Positions 8,637-17,379 of a stretch of 64,000 nt of DNA are shown here, piece after piece. The translations under genes and the position numbers were made by a program. The notes below the pieces were generated by a model. That model was not told the DNA's origin and searched no databases. It worked only from the letters and a program-made list of their open reading frames with translations. The stretch's first letter is position 1. Each line of letters opens with the position of its first letter. The stretch comes from RFSX01 sp965248155 (GTDB lineage: Bacteria > Bacteroidota > Bacteroidia > Chitinophagales > Saprospiraceae), in NCBI GenBank assembly GCA_965248155.1, contig CBDFIO010000001.1, positions 62,001-126,000 on the forward strand. Direction: 5' to 3'.

Positions 8637-10698
8637 TTAGCAATAAAGAGACTCATTTCCTACATTACCGGTAACTACGTTTCCAGCATGCAAACCTATT
8701 CCCACTTTGGTAGCAATAACTTCATTCTGATCCACTTTCATTTCAAGAACAGTTAATATTTCATGGGCTGCATTATATGCATTTAGACAATCATTATCTT
8801 GAGAAATTGGAGCACCAAAGGTTGCCATAAAACCATCACCCATTAATTGATTTACAACGCCATGGTACTTTTCAATTATATTGATCATAAATCCGAAAAT
8901 GCTATTCTGATAATCAATAATTTCAGATGGCTTTTTACCTTCGCAAAAACCTGTAAAGTTGCGTATATCAAGAAACATAATACTTACAAAACGTTTTTCA
9001 ACTGCAGCTGGATCTGCATTGGTCATTAATGCTTCGGCTACAGCGCCTGATACTTGTTGCTTCAGTAAATCTTTGATTTTAGTTTCGGCTTTTTTTAATA
9101 GATTCTGAGCAATAGTAAGATTGTCATAAGCTGTTGTTATACGTATGTTGTCTTTACGTTTGTTGCGATATGCCCACAGAATAAACAAGGCAAGCAGAGC
9201 TAAAAGTCCGGCAAATAATCCTGTGTTTCTTTGATCTGTTTTTCTCTTTTCAATTTCGCGAGCTTTTGCTTCGTTTTCGTTTTTTTCTTCTTTAAGCTGT
9301 CCGTCACGCTCTTGCAAAGCCAGCTTCTCCTGAGCAAGCTCAACTTCCTTTTGTTGCTTTTCTTGTTCTATCGTAGCGTTTTCTTCATTTACCTTGGCAA
9401 TCATTAATTGCTGATTCGTTAATCGGAGGAGATTGTTTTGGCGGACAATTTCGAGTTGACTATTTTCTTCATTGGCTTTGGCAATTTCATTCTCTTGTTT
9501 TGCCAGAGTAAGTTCATTAACACGTTGAATACTATCTGTACGAAGAGCTGTAAATCGCAAGGTCTGATTTCTTGCTTCGGTTTCCAACTGAGAAATCTTC
9601 AGTTTTTGAAAATCTTGTTGGGCTTTCAATAAGCGATTTTCCTTTTCAGTCCTTTCAATATATTTCTGGTTATCAATGATTCTTTTCTGATTGAGTTGCT
9701 CAACAAACTTTAATGAATCACTCAATCGAGAATAATTCTGGAAATAATCAAAGGCAAGATCATATTCGTGAGTGGCATAATAAGCCTGCGCGTAACCAGA
9801 AAATATTTCTGATAAAAGTTGAGGGCTCCCTATATGATCAATTTTCTGAAGTGCTTTTTCAAGATAAGCAAGGGCGTTGAATTGATCATTATTAGCCATG
9901 TGAACTGAGGCGATAAGATGATCTACTTCCGCTAGTTGATCGTTATCCAGAATGAGTTCGGAAGCCTGATATAACAATTCAATACTTTTATCAAATTCTC
10001 CTAAGTTGTAGTAACTAACTCCAAGATTACGAAGGATCGTTGATCTTTTATCATTTGAAATTGATGGACAAATATCCAGGGCCTTATTAAAAAATTCAAT
10101 ACTTGATTCGTAATCTTTTAATCTGTGATAATTGAAACCGATATTATTATAAACTTTGGATAATTCACTTTCATGGCTGTGATTTGCCAGTAGCAATTTT
10201 TCAATGATAATATTATACTCTAGACTTTTTTGATGGTCATTATTTGTTGCGTAAATATCAACAAGATCTCTTAGCACGTCTAGTCTTTCGGGAAATTCAA
10301 AGGCATCAAAAATCTGCCTGTAGTAAAAATGTGCGCTATTAGGTTTTCCCAAGTAGGAATAACTTTGTCCAATTTTTCTGTAAAGTCTTACCAGCCTATC
10401 AGACTTTTTGGAAGTGTCTATATCAGTGGAAAAAATATATTTGTAATAACCAATTCCGTCGTTATACAAACCATAATCAAAGAAATAATCTCCAAGGGCT
10501 GTACATATTTCTTCTATCCGATAATTGGTTCCTGATTCTTTTGATGTATTGAATGCTTTTTGCAATGTTGAAAGTGATGAGATATTTAAACTGTCTTCAG
10601 AATGTTGATGTGTAGCCAGTTGAAGAAGCGAATCTATACTATCATCCTGCCCATAGGATATTGATCCGAAAAAGAAAAACCAACAATATATTATTCAT
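8637..10698 (-). pseudogene. TPR sensor with class III adenylate/guanylate cyclase domain, damaged at both ends
   Basis: Layout: signal peptide, about six TPR-like repeats, a long Glu/Lys/Gln coiled coil, one membrane helix (GLFAGLLALLALFILWAY), a short coiled coil (TAYDNLTIAQNLLKKAE), then a cyclase domain with FVSIMFLDIRNFTG and GDGFMATFGAP supplying the two metal-binding aspartates. The open frame starts at TTG 10565. Upstream the signal peptide (MNNILLVFLF from ATG 10696-10698) is in another frame and joins FGSISYGQDDSID if one base is removed from an A5 run near 10670-10680. The 3' end stops at NVGNES, losing the VNLASR-type residues. A cyclase without the Asn/Arg pair should be inactive. 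It follows the TonB receptor by 35 bp. Confidence 0.75.
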
Positions 10699-10733
10699 CG
10701 CTTCATAGTCTTAATTAAATGCGAAGCTTACTC

Positions 10734-13069
10734 CTAATCTAAATCTAAAGAGAGGTTGAGGATTATACAATAGCCATCAATATGAACTGTAGCATCAATT
10801 CCAGCATATTGGATGTTCATCAAGTTAGCAAGATCTACATAAGCATTTAATTGACGACTTATTTTTAATTGAGATCTCATCCCTAAGGTATAGTATCCAG
10901 CATTTTTCAGTCTTTCCGGTTGATTATTCTGCAATGCCATTGTAATCCGAAATTTATTCCTTGTCCAGCTACTGGTCATAAAGGAATGATTTAGAAAAAT
11001 AGTGAAACTTTTAAATGGTTCCACTGACATCCTTACATGACCAATAAATTCTGGTTGTGCTCTTACTGCAGGTAAATCCTGTAATTGTCTTCCTTGGAAT
11101 TCTCCAATAAATAATTGTAGTACTTTTTCCTTTCCGTTTGAATAATTGAGATTTATATCTGTAGATAATTTTATTGCAGGCCAGATATTCTTCAAATGTA
11201 GGCTCACTTGTCCTCCAATCAATTGGACAAAAGAATTTGGATCGTTATCGTATCCCCAGAAAAATGATCCAGGAAAATTCCCATTAGTAAAGTCAAAATT
11301 TATAAAATTTGTCGTTTTTGTATAATATAAACTTCCATCTAAATTGAAGAATTCAGAAGGGCTAAATCTCAGACCTGCCTCGACATTGATTGTTTGCTCG
11401 GGCTCTAATCCAGATGATCCCGGTAATATATCTATAAATCCATCTTTTGCAGTTATTTTGTATGATGAACTATTGTAGAAAGCAGAAGGGTATCTGAATG
11501 CCTGACTAAAAGATGCACGTAAACTAAATTTTGGATTAGGCCTGAATAATAATCCGATCCTAGGATTGAAGACCGGGTCATTTGTTTTTAATTTATCTGA
11601 ACGAATAAATCCCTGTGCCCCGGCAATAACTGAAAAGTTTCCAAATTTTAGATAGCCTTCGATAAATGTACTTATCGAAGAAAAAGCAGCAATCGGATTA
11701 TCAAGAACAGTTGGAAGAATGAATCCTGTTATTGTGCTTTTAGGTACTGACTGATATCGTTCAATCGCATCTCCAAACCCTGATTCAGTTTGTATTCCTA
11801 CCGAAAGATCAAAAGATTTATTTACATGGAAGTTTGCTTGCATTTCAATGGAGAAATCATTGAAATTACTAGATACATACCGGGATCCTGAAAGGTATAA
11901 GCTATCAATCCAAACTGGTGCATTGATGGTTGGATCAATATTAGTTGGCGCAAAAAAACCAAGAGAATAAGAATTTGATATAGTTCCAAAAAGTGGAAGA
12001 ACATATTTATAGGACGATAGTGGATTTATTGTATAGTTCAGGCTATTCAGTGTTACTTTAAAATCCCAATTTGAGTAAGATTTTTTGAAGTCAATAGAAG
12101 TTGAAAGAATTTCTTCGCCAATGAGACTTTGAGGATCTGCATATGAAACTGCAAAGGGATTGAGCCCTAAAGAACTGTGGTCTGCTCTAAAAAGCCTTTG
12201 TGTATTGAAATTAAAAGCACCGAGAGCCGCTGAAAAGCCAACATAACTGCTGAGGTGAGGCAACTTGGATATTATAGTTGATCCTTCACTACCAATATAA
12301 TTAGGTCGTTCCTCATATTGTAATTGCTCTTGGATATCTAAATTCAATACGTTTTCATAAACCTGTGGGTTATAGAGTGTATTTATGTCGTATTTAATTC
12401 GCCTGTCATTGAAGAACGTATATCCCCCATACATTTTAATCTTCAGGATTTTTTCCCTAAAAAAAAATTGCCACCGAATAAAGCACTGAGTCTTGTTAGA
12501 TTGTCACTTCCAACTTCAATATCCGCTTGAGCATAGGTTGGATAATCACTGTCTTTGAGAATGATATTGATGATACCCGCTGCTGCATCGGGTCCATAAA
12601 TAGTAGCAGCTGGACCATATATTACTTCTATGCGTTCAGCCTGACGGATGGGTAACTGGCTGCCTATAGGCATAGCTCCAACTACCGATGGTCTTATTGG
12701 AACATCATTGATTAGGATTTTTGCATATGTATTGCCATATAAGCCGCGCATCATGAAGGTTTCTCCATCCAAACCTGAACCAGGTTGTGATACTCGAATA
12801 CCGGGAAGGTGTTTTAATGCATCAACAAGTGTAAAATAACCTTGTTCTCTGATCTCTTTTGCTGTTATTACAAAAACAGTAAATGGAAGATCTTCAAGAT
12901 CCTGCTCGGTCCTTGTTGCTGCTACAACTTTAGTCACATTTTCTTTAATAGAAAACTGATCAATATCAGACCAATGAAGCTCATCGTAGTCTAGATAGGA
13001 TGTGTCTTGTTGACTAATAGCCATATGAACCCATGTACACAATAGAACTACGCACAACAACTTTTGCAT
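10734..13069 (-). pseudogene. TonB-dependent receptor split by a homopolymer frameshift
   Basis: The first part (12443-13069, 208 aa) has a signal peptide (MQKLLCVVLLCTWVHMAISQ) and plug domain: EDLPFTVFVITAKEI, LKHLPGIRV, FMMRGLYGN, ERIEVIYGPAATIYG. The second (10734-12434, 566 aa) is the 22-strand barrel, ending with an aromatic-terminated final strand (YCIILNLSLDLD). The parts are in different frames and meet at a T9 run and an A6 run (minus strand) around 12449-12466. One extra base there gives an unbroken protein of about 780 aa. This is either phase variation, a recent mutation or a sequencing error. It lacks an N-terminal carboxypeptidase-like domain. Confidence 0.8.
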
Positions 13070-13261
13070 GGGAAAACCATTTTAATCAATAATTGAAATA
13101 AAATTACTGAATTCATTTTTAGTATATATAGGCCATTCGATCATTTGCTAAGTAAATGGAAGATAATGAAATGCAAGATATTCTATCGAATTACTGGTAA
13201 ACAATCGCTGAAAGAAGTCCTTCACATTTAAATACATAGCGATAAGAAATACATCATACAA

Positions 13262-13292
13262 TTGCGCTAATTTTCTAAATGGTCTATATTTG
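13262..13292 (+). promoter_or_regulatory. Bacteroidota-type promoter of the tRNA gene
   Basis: TTG at 13262-13264 and TATATTTG at 13285-13292, separated by 20 bp, match the -33 TTG / -7 TAnnTTTG consensus of the Bacteroidota primary sigma factor. The tRNA starts 16 bp downstream. Confidence 0.65.
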
Positions 13293-13307
13293 CGTTCCAT
13301 TTAAAAT

Positions 13308-13381
13308 GGCGTGGTAGCTCAGCTGGTTAGAGCGCAGGATTCATAATCCTGAGGTCGGCGGTTCAAGCCCGCCTCACGCTA
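13308..13381 (+). tRNA. tRNA-Met (anticodon CAT)
   Basis: 74 nt with acceptor GGCGTGG/TCACGCT (G-U pairs at both ends), D-arm GCTCAGCTGGTTAGAGC, anticodon arm CAGGA-TTCATAA-TCCTG, T-arm GGCGG-TTCAAGC-CCGCC and discriminator A. CAT could also be tRNA-Ile2 with lysidine, but the overall sequence reads as Met. Its 3' end is the attachment site of the integrative element that follows, and the element restores the full tRNA. Confidence 0.93.
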
Positions 13382-13382
13382 C
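13365..13382 (+). repeat. attL: 3' end of tRNA-Met
   Basis: AAGCCCGCCTCACGCTAC spans the T-arm 3' side and acceptor end of the tRNA. It recurs exactly at 37198-37215 with no tRNA body in front. The match extends to 21 bp with one mismatch. Confidence 0.85.
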
Positions 13383-13391
13383 GAAATTAAG

Positions 13392-13430
13392 AACCCTTGC
13401 TAGTTTATAACTAGTGAGGGTTTTGATTTT
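13392..13430 (+). terminator. Strong hairpin terminator after the tRNA
   Basis: A 14-bp stem (AACCCTTGCTAGTT with AACTAGTGAGGGTT, two G-U pairs) closes a TAT loop at 13392-13422 and is followed by TTGATTTT. It belongs to the inserted element. The original downstream terminator of the tRNA is now at 37222-37255. Confidence 0.75.
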
Positions 13431-13492
13431 CAAGACTTTATGTCTTTGATTATCATACTTTGCTAATTGCCTATTACATCTTCTTATCATAT

Positions 13493-13513
13493 ATGAACGT
13501 TTAATGAACGTTT
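13493..13513 (+). repeat. Left arm-type sites, ATGAACGTTTA x 2
   Basis: Two direct ATGAACGTTT motifs spaced 11 bp, one helical turn, stand between attL and the integrase gene. The same pair occurs at the other end of the element (37143-37162). Confidence 0.65.
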
Positions 13514-13540
13514 GATGTTAATTTATGTATAAGCTGTAAC

Positions 13541-14860
13541 ATGAACAATAGAAGAAAAAGACAAAGTCTACCTAGAATAAACATTAACTACAACCAAGAC
13601 TCTTCAGTCCCTGAATTACTGTATTTAGTTTATAGGTACAAGAAAAATAATGAAGGAAAACACATTACACTTAAATATTCAACAAGAATAAAAGTACCTG
13701 CTCGACTATGGGATAACAAATCACAAACAGTTAAGCACGGTGTGAATTTACCTCTACCAATTGTTTCTGAATATAATTTGAAATTGTTTAAACTAAAGAA
13801 GCATTGTATTGAAATAGTTTCTGATAATAATAACATCTCAGTTAATGATTTTAAAGAACTCCTTGACAAGTACCTTGGAATTAGAAAATTTGAAGTTGAT
13901 AATGAAAATGATTCCTTTATAAAGTATTTCAGAAATTTCATCAACAAAAGTTCTAATCACGAACGAACAATTCTTAAATACAACAGTACTTTACAACAGT
14001 TTGATGAATTTCAAATATATAAGGGAGTTATTATTGCTTTCAATTCATTGAATGTAGAATTTGTTCATGAGTTTGCTAAATGGATATATCAACAAAAAGG
14101 TAGTAGCCAAAATACGGTTTCAAAGCATATTCAAATTATCAAGTTAGTTTTAAGGGATGCGTTTGTTAATAACCACCATAATAATTCTAGTTTTCAGTAT
14201 CCAGAATTTGCAGTAAAAAGAATCAAAACCACAAAACACTTCTTGGAATTAAACCAATTAGAAAAATTAACTAATCATGATTTCAGTAAAAGTCCAAATC
14301 TTGATATAGCCAGAGACTTGTGGGTTTTATCTGCTAATACGGGATTGAGGTATTCCGACTTTTCAATTCTCCAGAAAGAACATATTGTGAACATTGATGG
14401 TTTGGAAGTTCTTAAAGTGAATACATATAAAGGAAACACCACTAAAGACGACACAGAGGTACTTATCCCTATTCTACCTGCAGTCATGCATATCATTGAG
14501 AAGTACAACTATAACTTCCCTAAAGCTTACAGTTCTCAAAAGATGAACTTATATATCAAAGAAGCTTGTAAACAAGCAGGAATCAATCGACAAGTAGAAT
14601 CAAGAAGAAGTATTGCTGGTAAAATGATATTGGAAAGAAAACCGATTCATGAATATATAACCAACCACAGTGGTAGATATACTTATATCAATATAATGTT
14701 GAATGATTACGAAATTCCGCCGCATAAACTTGGAAAAATCACTGGGCAATCTGTAAAAGTGTTGATGGGATATGAAAGGAAGAGCAAAGTTGAAAATGTC
14801 AAAGAAGTATTTCATACAATTCAGAGGAAAAACTTCACAATATTGAAACAAGTTAAATAA
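13541..14860 (+). CDS. Tyrosine integrase of the tRNA-Met element
   Basis: 439 aa, Bacteroidota ICE/transposon type: arm-binding domain (about 15-110), SAM-like core-binding domain (FIKYFRNFINKS to about 225) and C-terminal catalytic domain with NTGLRYSDF (Arg), TNHSGRYTYIN (HxxR) and MGYERKSK (Tyr nucleophile). The second His position reads ITGQSVKVLMGY, Gln replacing the usual His of TGH, a tolerated position in the family but uncommon. It is the first gene inside attL, with arm-type repeats in its leader, so it should catalyse integration and excision at the 18-bp site. It converges with the HTH gene, 2 bp apart. Confidence 0.92.
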   Translation: MNNRRKRQSLPRININYNQDSSVPELLYLVYRYKKNNEGKHITLKYSTRIKVPARLWDNKSQTVKHGVNLPLPIVSEYNLKLFKLKKHCIEIVSDNNNISVNDFKELLDKYLGIRKFEVDNENDSFIKYFRNFINKSSNHERTILKYNSTLQQFDEFQIYKGVIIAFNSLNVEFVHEFAKWIYQQKGSSQNTVSKHIQIIKLVLRDAFVNNHHNNSSFQYPEFAVKRIKTTKHFLELNQLEKLTNHDFSKSPNLDIARDLWVLSANTGLRYSDFSILQKEHIVNIDGLEVLKVNTYKGNTTKDDTEVLIPILPAVMHIIEKYNYNFPKAYSSQKMNLYIKEACKQAGINRQVESRRSIAGKMILERKPIHEYITNHSGRYTYINIMLNDYEIPPHKLGKITGQSVKVLMGYERKSKVENVKEVFHTIQRKNFTILKQVK

Positions 14861-14862
14861 TC

Positions 14863-15114
14863 CTACGCACTTAAATAATATTCTATATCTGATTGTAAAA
14901 TTATTACTTTACCTCTAACTTTATGACTTCTAATTTCTCCATTTCTTCGCAAGTTATCAATAGTACTCGCAGATACATTCAAATATTCAGCAGCTTGTTT
15001 CTTGGATAGGGCTTTGTCCATATTAGAAGAACTATTCAGAATATTTAGTTCTTCTTTAAGAACTTCTCTGACAGCTTCCTTTATTTCTTGAATATTTGGT
15101 ATTTCAACTCTCAT
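14863..15114 (-). CDS. Excisionase-like helix-turn-helix protein (HTH_17)
   Basis: 83 aa. An N-terminal amphipathic segment (IPNIQEIKEAVREVLKEEL) leads to an MerR/excisionase-like domain: LSKKQAAEYLNVSASTIDNLRRNGEIRSHKVRGKVIILQSDIEYYL. Proteins of this kind bend DNA for excision or act as element regulators. Its ATG overlaps the stop of the preceding AbiEi-like gene (ATGA, 15111-15114), so the two are translationally coupled. The stop lies 2 bp from that of the convergent integrase. Confidence 0.85.
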   Translation of the reverse strand: MRVEIPNIQEIKEAVREVLKEELNILNSSSNMDKALSKKQAAEYLNVSASTIDNLRRNGEIRSHKVRGKVIILQSDIEYYLSA

Positions 15115-16082
15115 TTTATAAAAACATATTTCTGATACATACGATTCATAACATCTCCATTGCTCTCTAAATAAGGCTCTACATCTGCAATTGCCAAGAA
15201 AGGATGGATATAATTGGAATGTGTCTCATGATGCCAAAACTTTGTGTAAACTATAATATCACCGTCGTTCGATTTCACAGCATTATGCCTTTTCAGAATA
15301 TCCTTTTCGGGTTCATTACTATATAAAACTTGTGGACAAGATGAGTCCATTCTGATGTAGTATTTCAATGCAGATTTGCCTCCGATTCTTTCGTTTTTCA
15401 CCAATGATTTAGAAAGCAACGTTTTCCCATTATTAGTTTTCATTCGAAATCGGAAAGTTTTATTCCGCGCATTCAAGTTATATTCATCTATCCATCTTGC
15501 AATTAAAAGGTCTAGATTGATAAAAGTTCTATCTAACCTCTTTTCTGTTGAATTGAGATAGTCTTCTTTTCTTAACCCTTTTAGTACTTTGCTAACAGTA
15601 TCAATTGTCGCCCTACTATACTTCCCAATATCTCTAAAGTTTTGTCTGACCAGTTCTGGCTTCGTAATTAAATCAAAAACTACACTTAACCCTTTAGGTG
15701 AAAATGCTCTATTGGATTCTGGTGAAGGTCTAAAGGCTTTACCATTCTCTATATGAATAAATGTAGATTCATTTTCGAAAGATATGTTTCCTGCAAAATC
15801 TATAAAGTTGATTCTTAGTTCTCGGAGTAATTCTTTCGATTGAGGAGTAATATATTGTGCTATAGCTAATTTGTTTTTCTCTTCCCCAAAATCTTCTACT
15901 ATATGAGGAAATACCGAAGGCACAATATTTACTCTATTGTCAACTAGGTATTTGCCTAACAACTTTCTTTTTCGATAAACTTTAACCTCTTTATTACCTC
16001 TTCCTATTGGATTGATATTCATTTCCAAATCGGACAATATTTCATTTGCTTTTTTTATGAAAACGTTAAATCGTGATAACAT
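15111..16082 (-). CDS. AbiEi-family-like protein (antitoxin/regulator)
   Basis: 323 aa, cytoplasmic. It resembles Bacteroidota proteins annotated as type IV toxin-antitoxin AbiEi antitoxins: IAQYITPQSKELLRELRINF then FIDFAGNISFENES, a winged-helix stretch (FRDIGKYSRATIDTVSKVLKGL) and a C-terminal part ending HPFLAIADVEPYLESNGDV. No AbiEii nucleotidyltransferase lies nearby, so a working toxin-antitoxin pair is not shown here. It may instead repress the element's leftward genes. It starts 98 bp from the divergent replication module, so the shared interval probably holds the operator. Confidence 0.6.
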   Translation of the reverse strand: MLSRFNVFIKKANEILSDLEMNINPIGRGNKEVKVYRKRKLLGKYLVDNRVNIVPSVFPHIVEDFGEEKNKLAIAQYITPQSKELLRELRINFIDFAGNISFENESTFIHIENGKAFRPSPESNRAFSPKGLSVVFDLITKPELVRQNFRDIGKYSRATIDTVSKVLKGLRKEDYLNSTEKRLDRTFINLDLLIARWIDEYNLNARNKTFRFRMKTNNGKTLLSKSLVKNERIGGKSALKYYIRMDSSCPQVLYSNEPEKDILKRHNAVKSNDGDIIVYTKFWHHETHSNYIHPFLAIADVEPYLESNGDVMNRMYQKYVFIK

Positions 16083-16180
16083 ACAAACTATTTTATGAGC
16101 ACATGTGTTATAAATATAGACACAATAACGTACAATGTCAATAAAGAGTACAATATATTTTTTAATAAAACTTTGAATTA

Positions 16181-16456
16181 GTGAATATAGATAAAGAAAG
16201 AATTACGGCGAGAATAATACTTTACCTCAATCAAAAAGCTGGAAAGAGGTTTAAACCAACTTCAAAGACCAACTATAAACCAATATTAGAACAACTCAAT
16301 AAAGGATATGAGGTATCGGATTTTAAAGAAGTGATTGATCTAAAAGTAATCCAATGGTTACATGTTCCTTCAATGAAACCTTACTTAAAACCCTCTACTC
16401 TATTCGCTAAACACAATTTTCAAAACTATCTAAAAGAAGTAAACTGTCATGATTGA
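16181..16456 (+). CDS. Small phage replisome-organizer C-terminal domain protein
   Basis: 91 aa from GTG 16181. Nearly the whole protein matches the conserved phage C-terminal domain (Phg_2220_C type): ILYLNQKAGKRFKPTSKTNY, then GYEVSDFKEVIDLKVIQWL, then MKPYLKPSTLFAKHNFQNYL. In phages this domain ends DnaD/DnaT-like helicase-loading proteins; here it stands alone. Its stop overlaps the next gene by 8 bp, so it is the first gene of a two-gene replication operon. A role in loading host helicase at the element's origin is an inference. Confidence 0.7.
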   Translation: MNIDKERITARIILYLNQKAGKRFKPTSKTNYKPILEQLNKGYEVSDFKEVIDLKVIQWLHVPSMKPYLKPSTLFAKHNFQNYLKEVNCHD

Positions 16457-17357
16457 TTTTGTGAAAGCAGAAATTTCTTATTTACCTGAGGATTATTGGT
16501 TAAACCATCCTGAATTAATTGATAAATGGGATCGCAGGGTAGAATATGAAAGTGGTGAATTAAAATATCCGTTTGAAGCTAAAATTTATGGTTTAAAGTT
16601 CAAAATCTATGGACCTAAATATAGAGAGGTTAGTGGTTCAATTCACAAATACTATAACGTGAGAAATCACCTTGGATCACAAAACCATGATATATTTGAT
16701 ATTGATAAAATTCGGTGGGTATTGAACGATTTAAAACTAATGTTTGGAATAAAATTAGCCTATTCAAGAATTCACAACTTTGAATATGGAGTTAATCTAA
16801 ATGTACCAACATGTGCAAAATATATAATTCAAAACAATTTTATCACTTATAAGAATCTGCCAATTACAAAACTTAGAAATTATGGATATTCAGGGTACTA
16901 CACTGAAACTGAGCTAACTCAGTACTTTATTAAAATTTATGACAAATCACTTCAATATGAATTGGATAACAATGTTATAAGGATTGAGGTGAAAACAAGG
17001 AAAATGAAACATGTTGAATTTTCAAATATCTATTCACTAAATGATCTTTCTGATTTAGAAAAACTAGATAAACTTCGAGAAGATTTAAGGAACAAAATTC
17101 TGAACCTAAAAATTGTGGACAAGATAGACCCAATTGTATTTGGCATGAACGCTAAAGAACAGATACTTTATAGAAATGGAATTAATCCCAAACATTGGGA
17201 AAGGCTTTCGAGAGAAAGCAGTAGGAAGGTTTATCATGAAAAAGTTAGGTTTAATAACCTCATTAGAAAGTTTGAACTACTTACTACAAAAATGAACATT
17301 CTGAACACATTTGATGAAACATTCGATTTAATTCTAAATCCTCAACATTCTCACTAA
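16449..17357 (+). CDS. Putative phage/plasmid replication initiator (CRI/gene II-like)
   Basis: 302 aa. Recognisable blocks: GLKFKIYGPKYREVSGSIHK, FDIDKIRWVLNDLKLMFGI, RIHNFEYGVNLNV, YFIKIYDKSLQY, IRIEVKTRKMKHVE. These resemble Bacteroidota replication proteins related to filamentous-phage gene II/Phage_CRI initiators, with IKIYDK-type strands and a possible tyrosine nickase. The nicking tyrosine cannot be pinned down by eye. Coupled to the upstream helicase-loader-like gene, it stops 22 bp before the 42-unit repeat array, which makes the array a candidate origin or replication by-product. The alternative is a non-catalytic initiator. Confidence 0.55.
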   Translation: MIDFVKAEISYLPEDYWLNHPELIDKWDRRVEYESGELKYPFEAKIYGLKFKIYGPKYREVSGSIHKYYNVRNHLGSQNHDIFDIDKIRWVLNDLKLMFGIKLAYSRIHNFEYGVNLNVPTCAKYIIQNNFITYKNLPITKLRNYGYSGYYTETELTQYFIKIYDKSLQYELDNNVIRIEVKTRKMKHVEFSNIYSLNDLSDLEKLDKLREDLRNKILNLKIVDKIDPIVFGMNAKEQILYRNGINPKHWERLSRESSRKVYHEKVRFNNLIRKFELLTTKMNILNTFDETFDLILNPQHSH

Positions 17358-17379
17358 ACTGGACAAATTCACCATTCTA

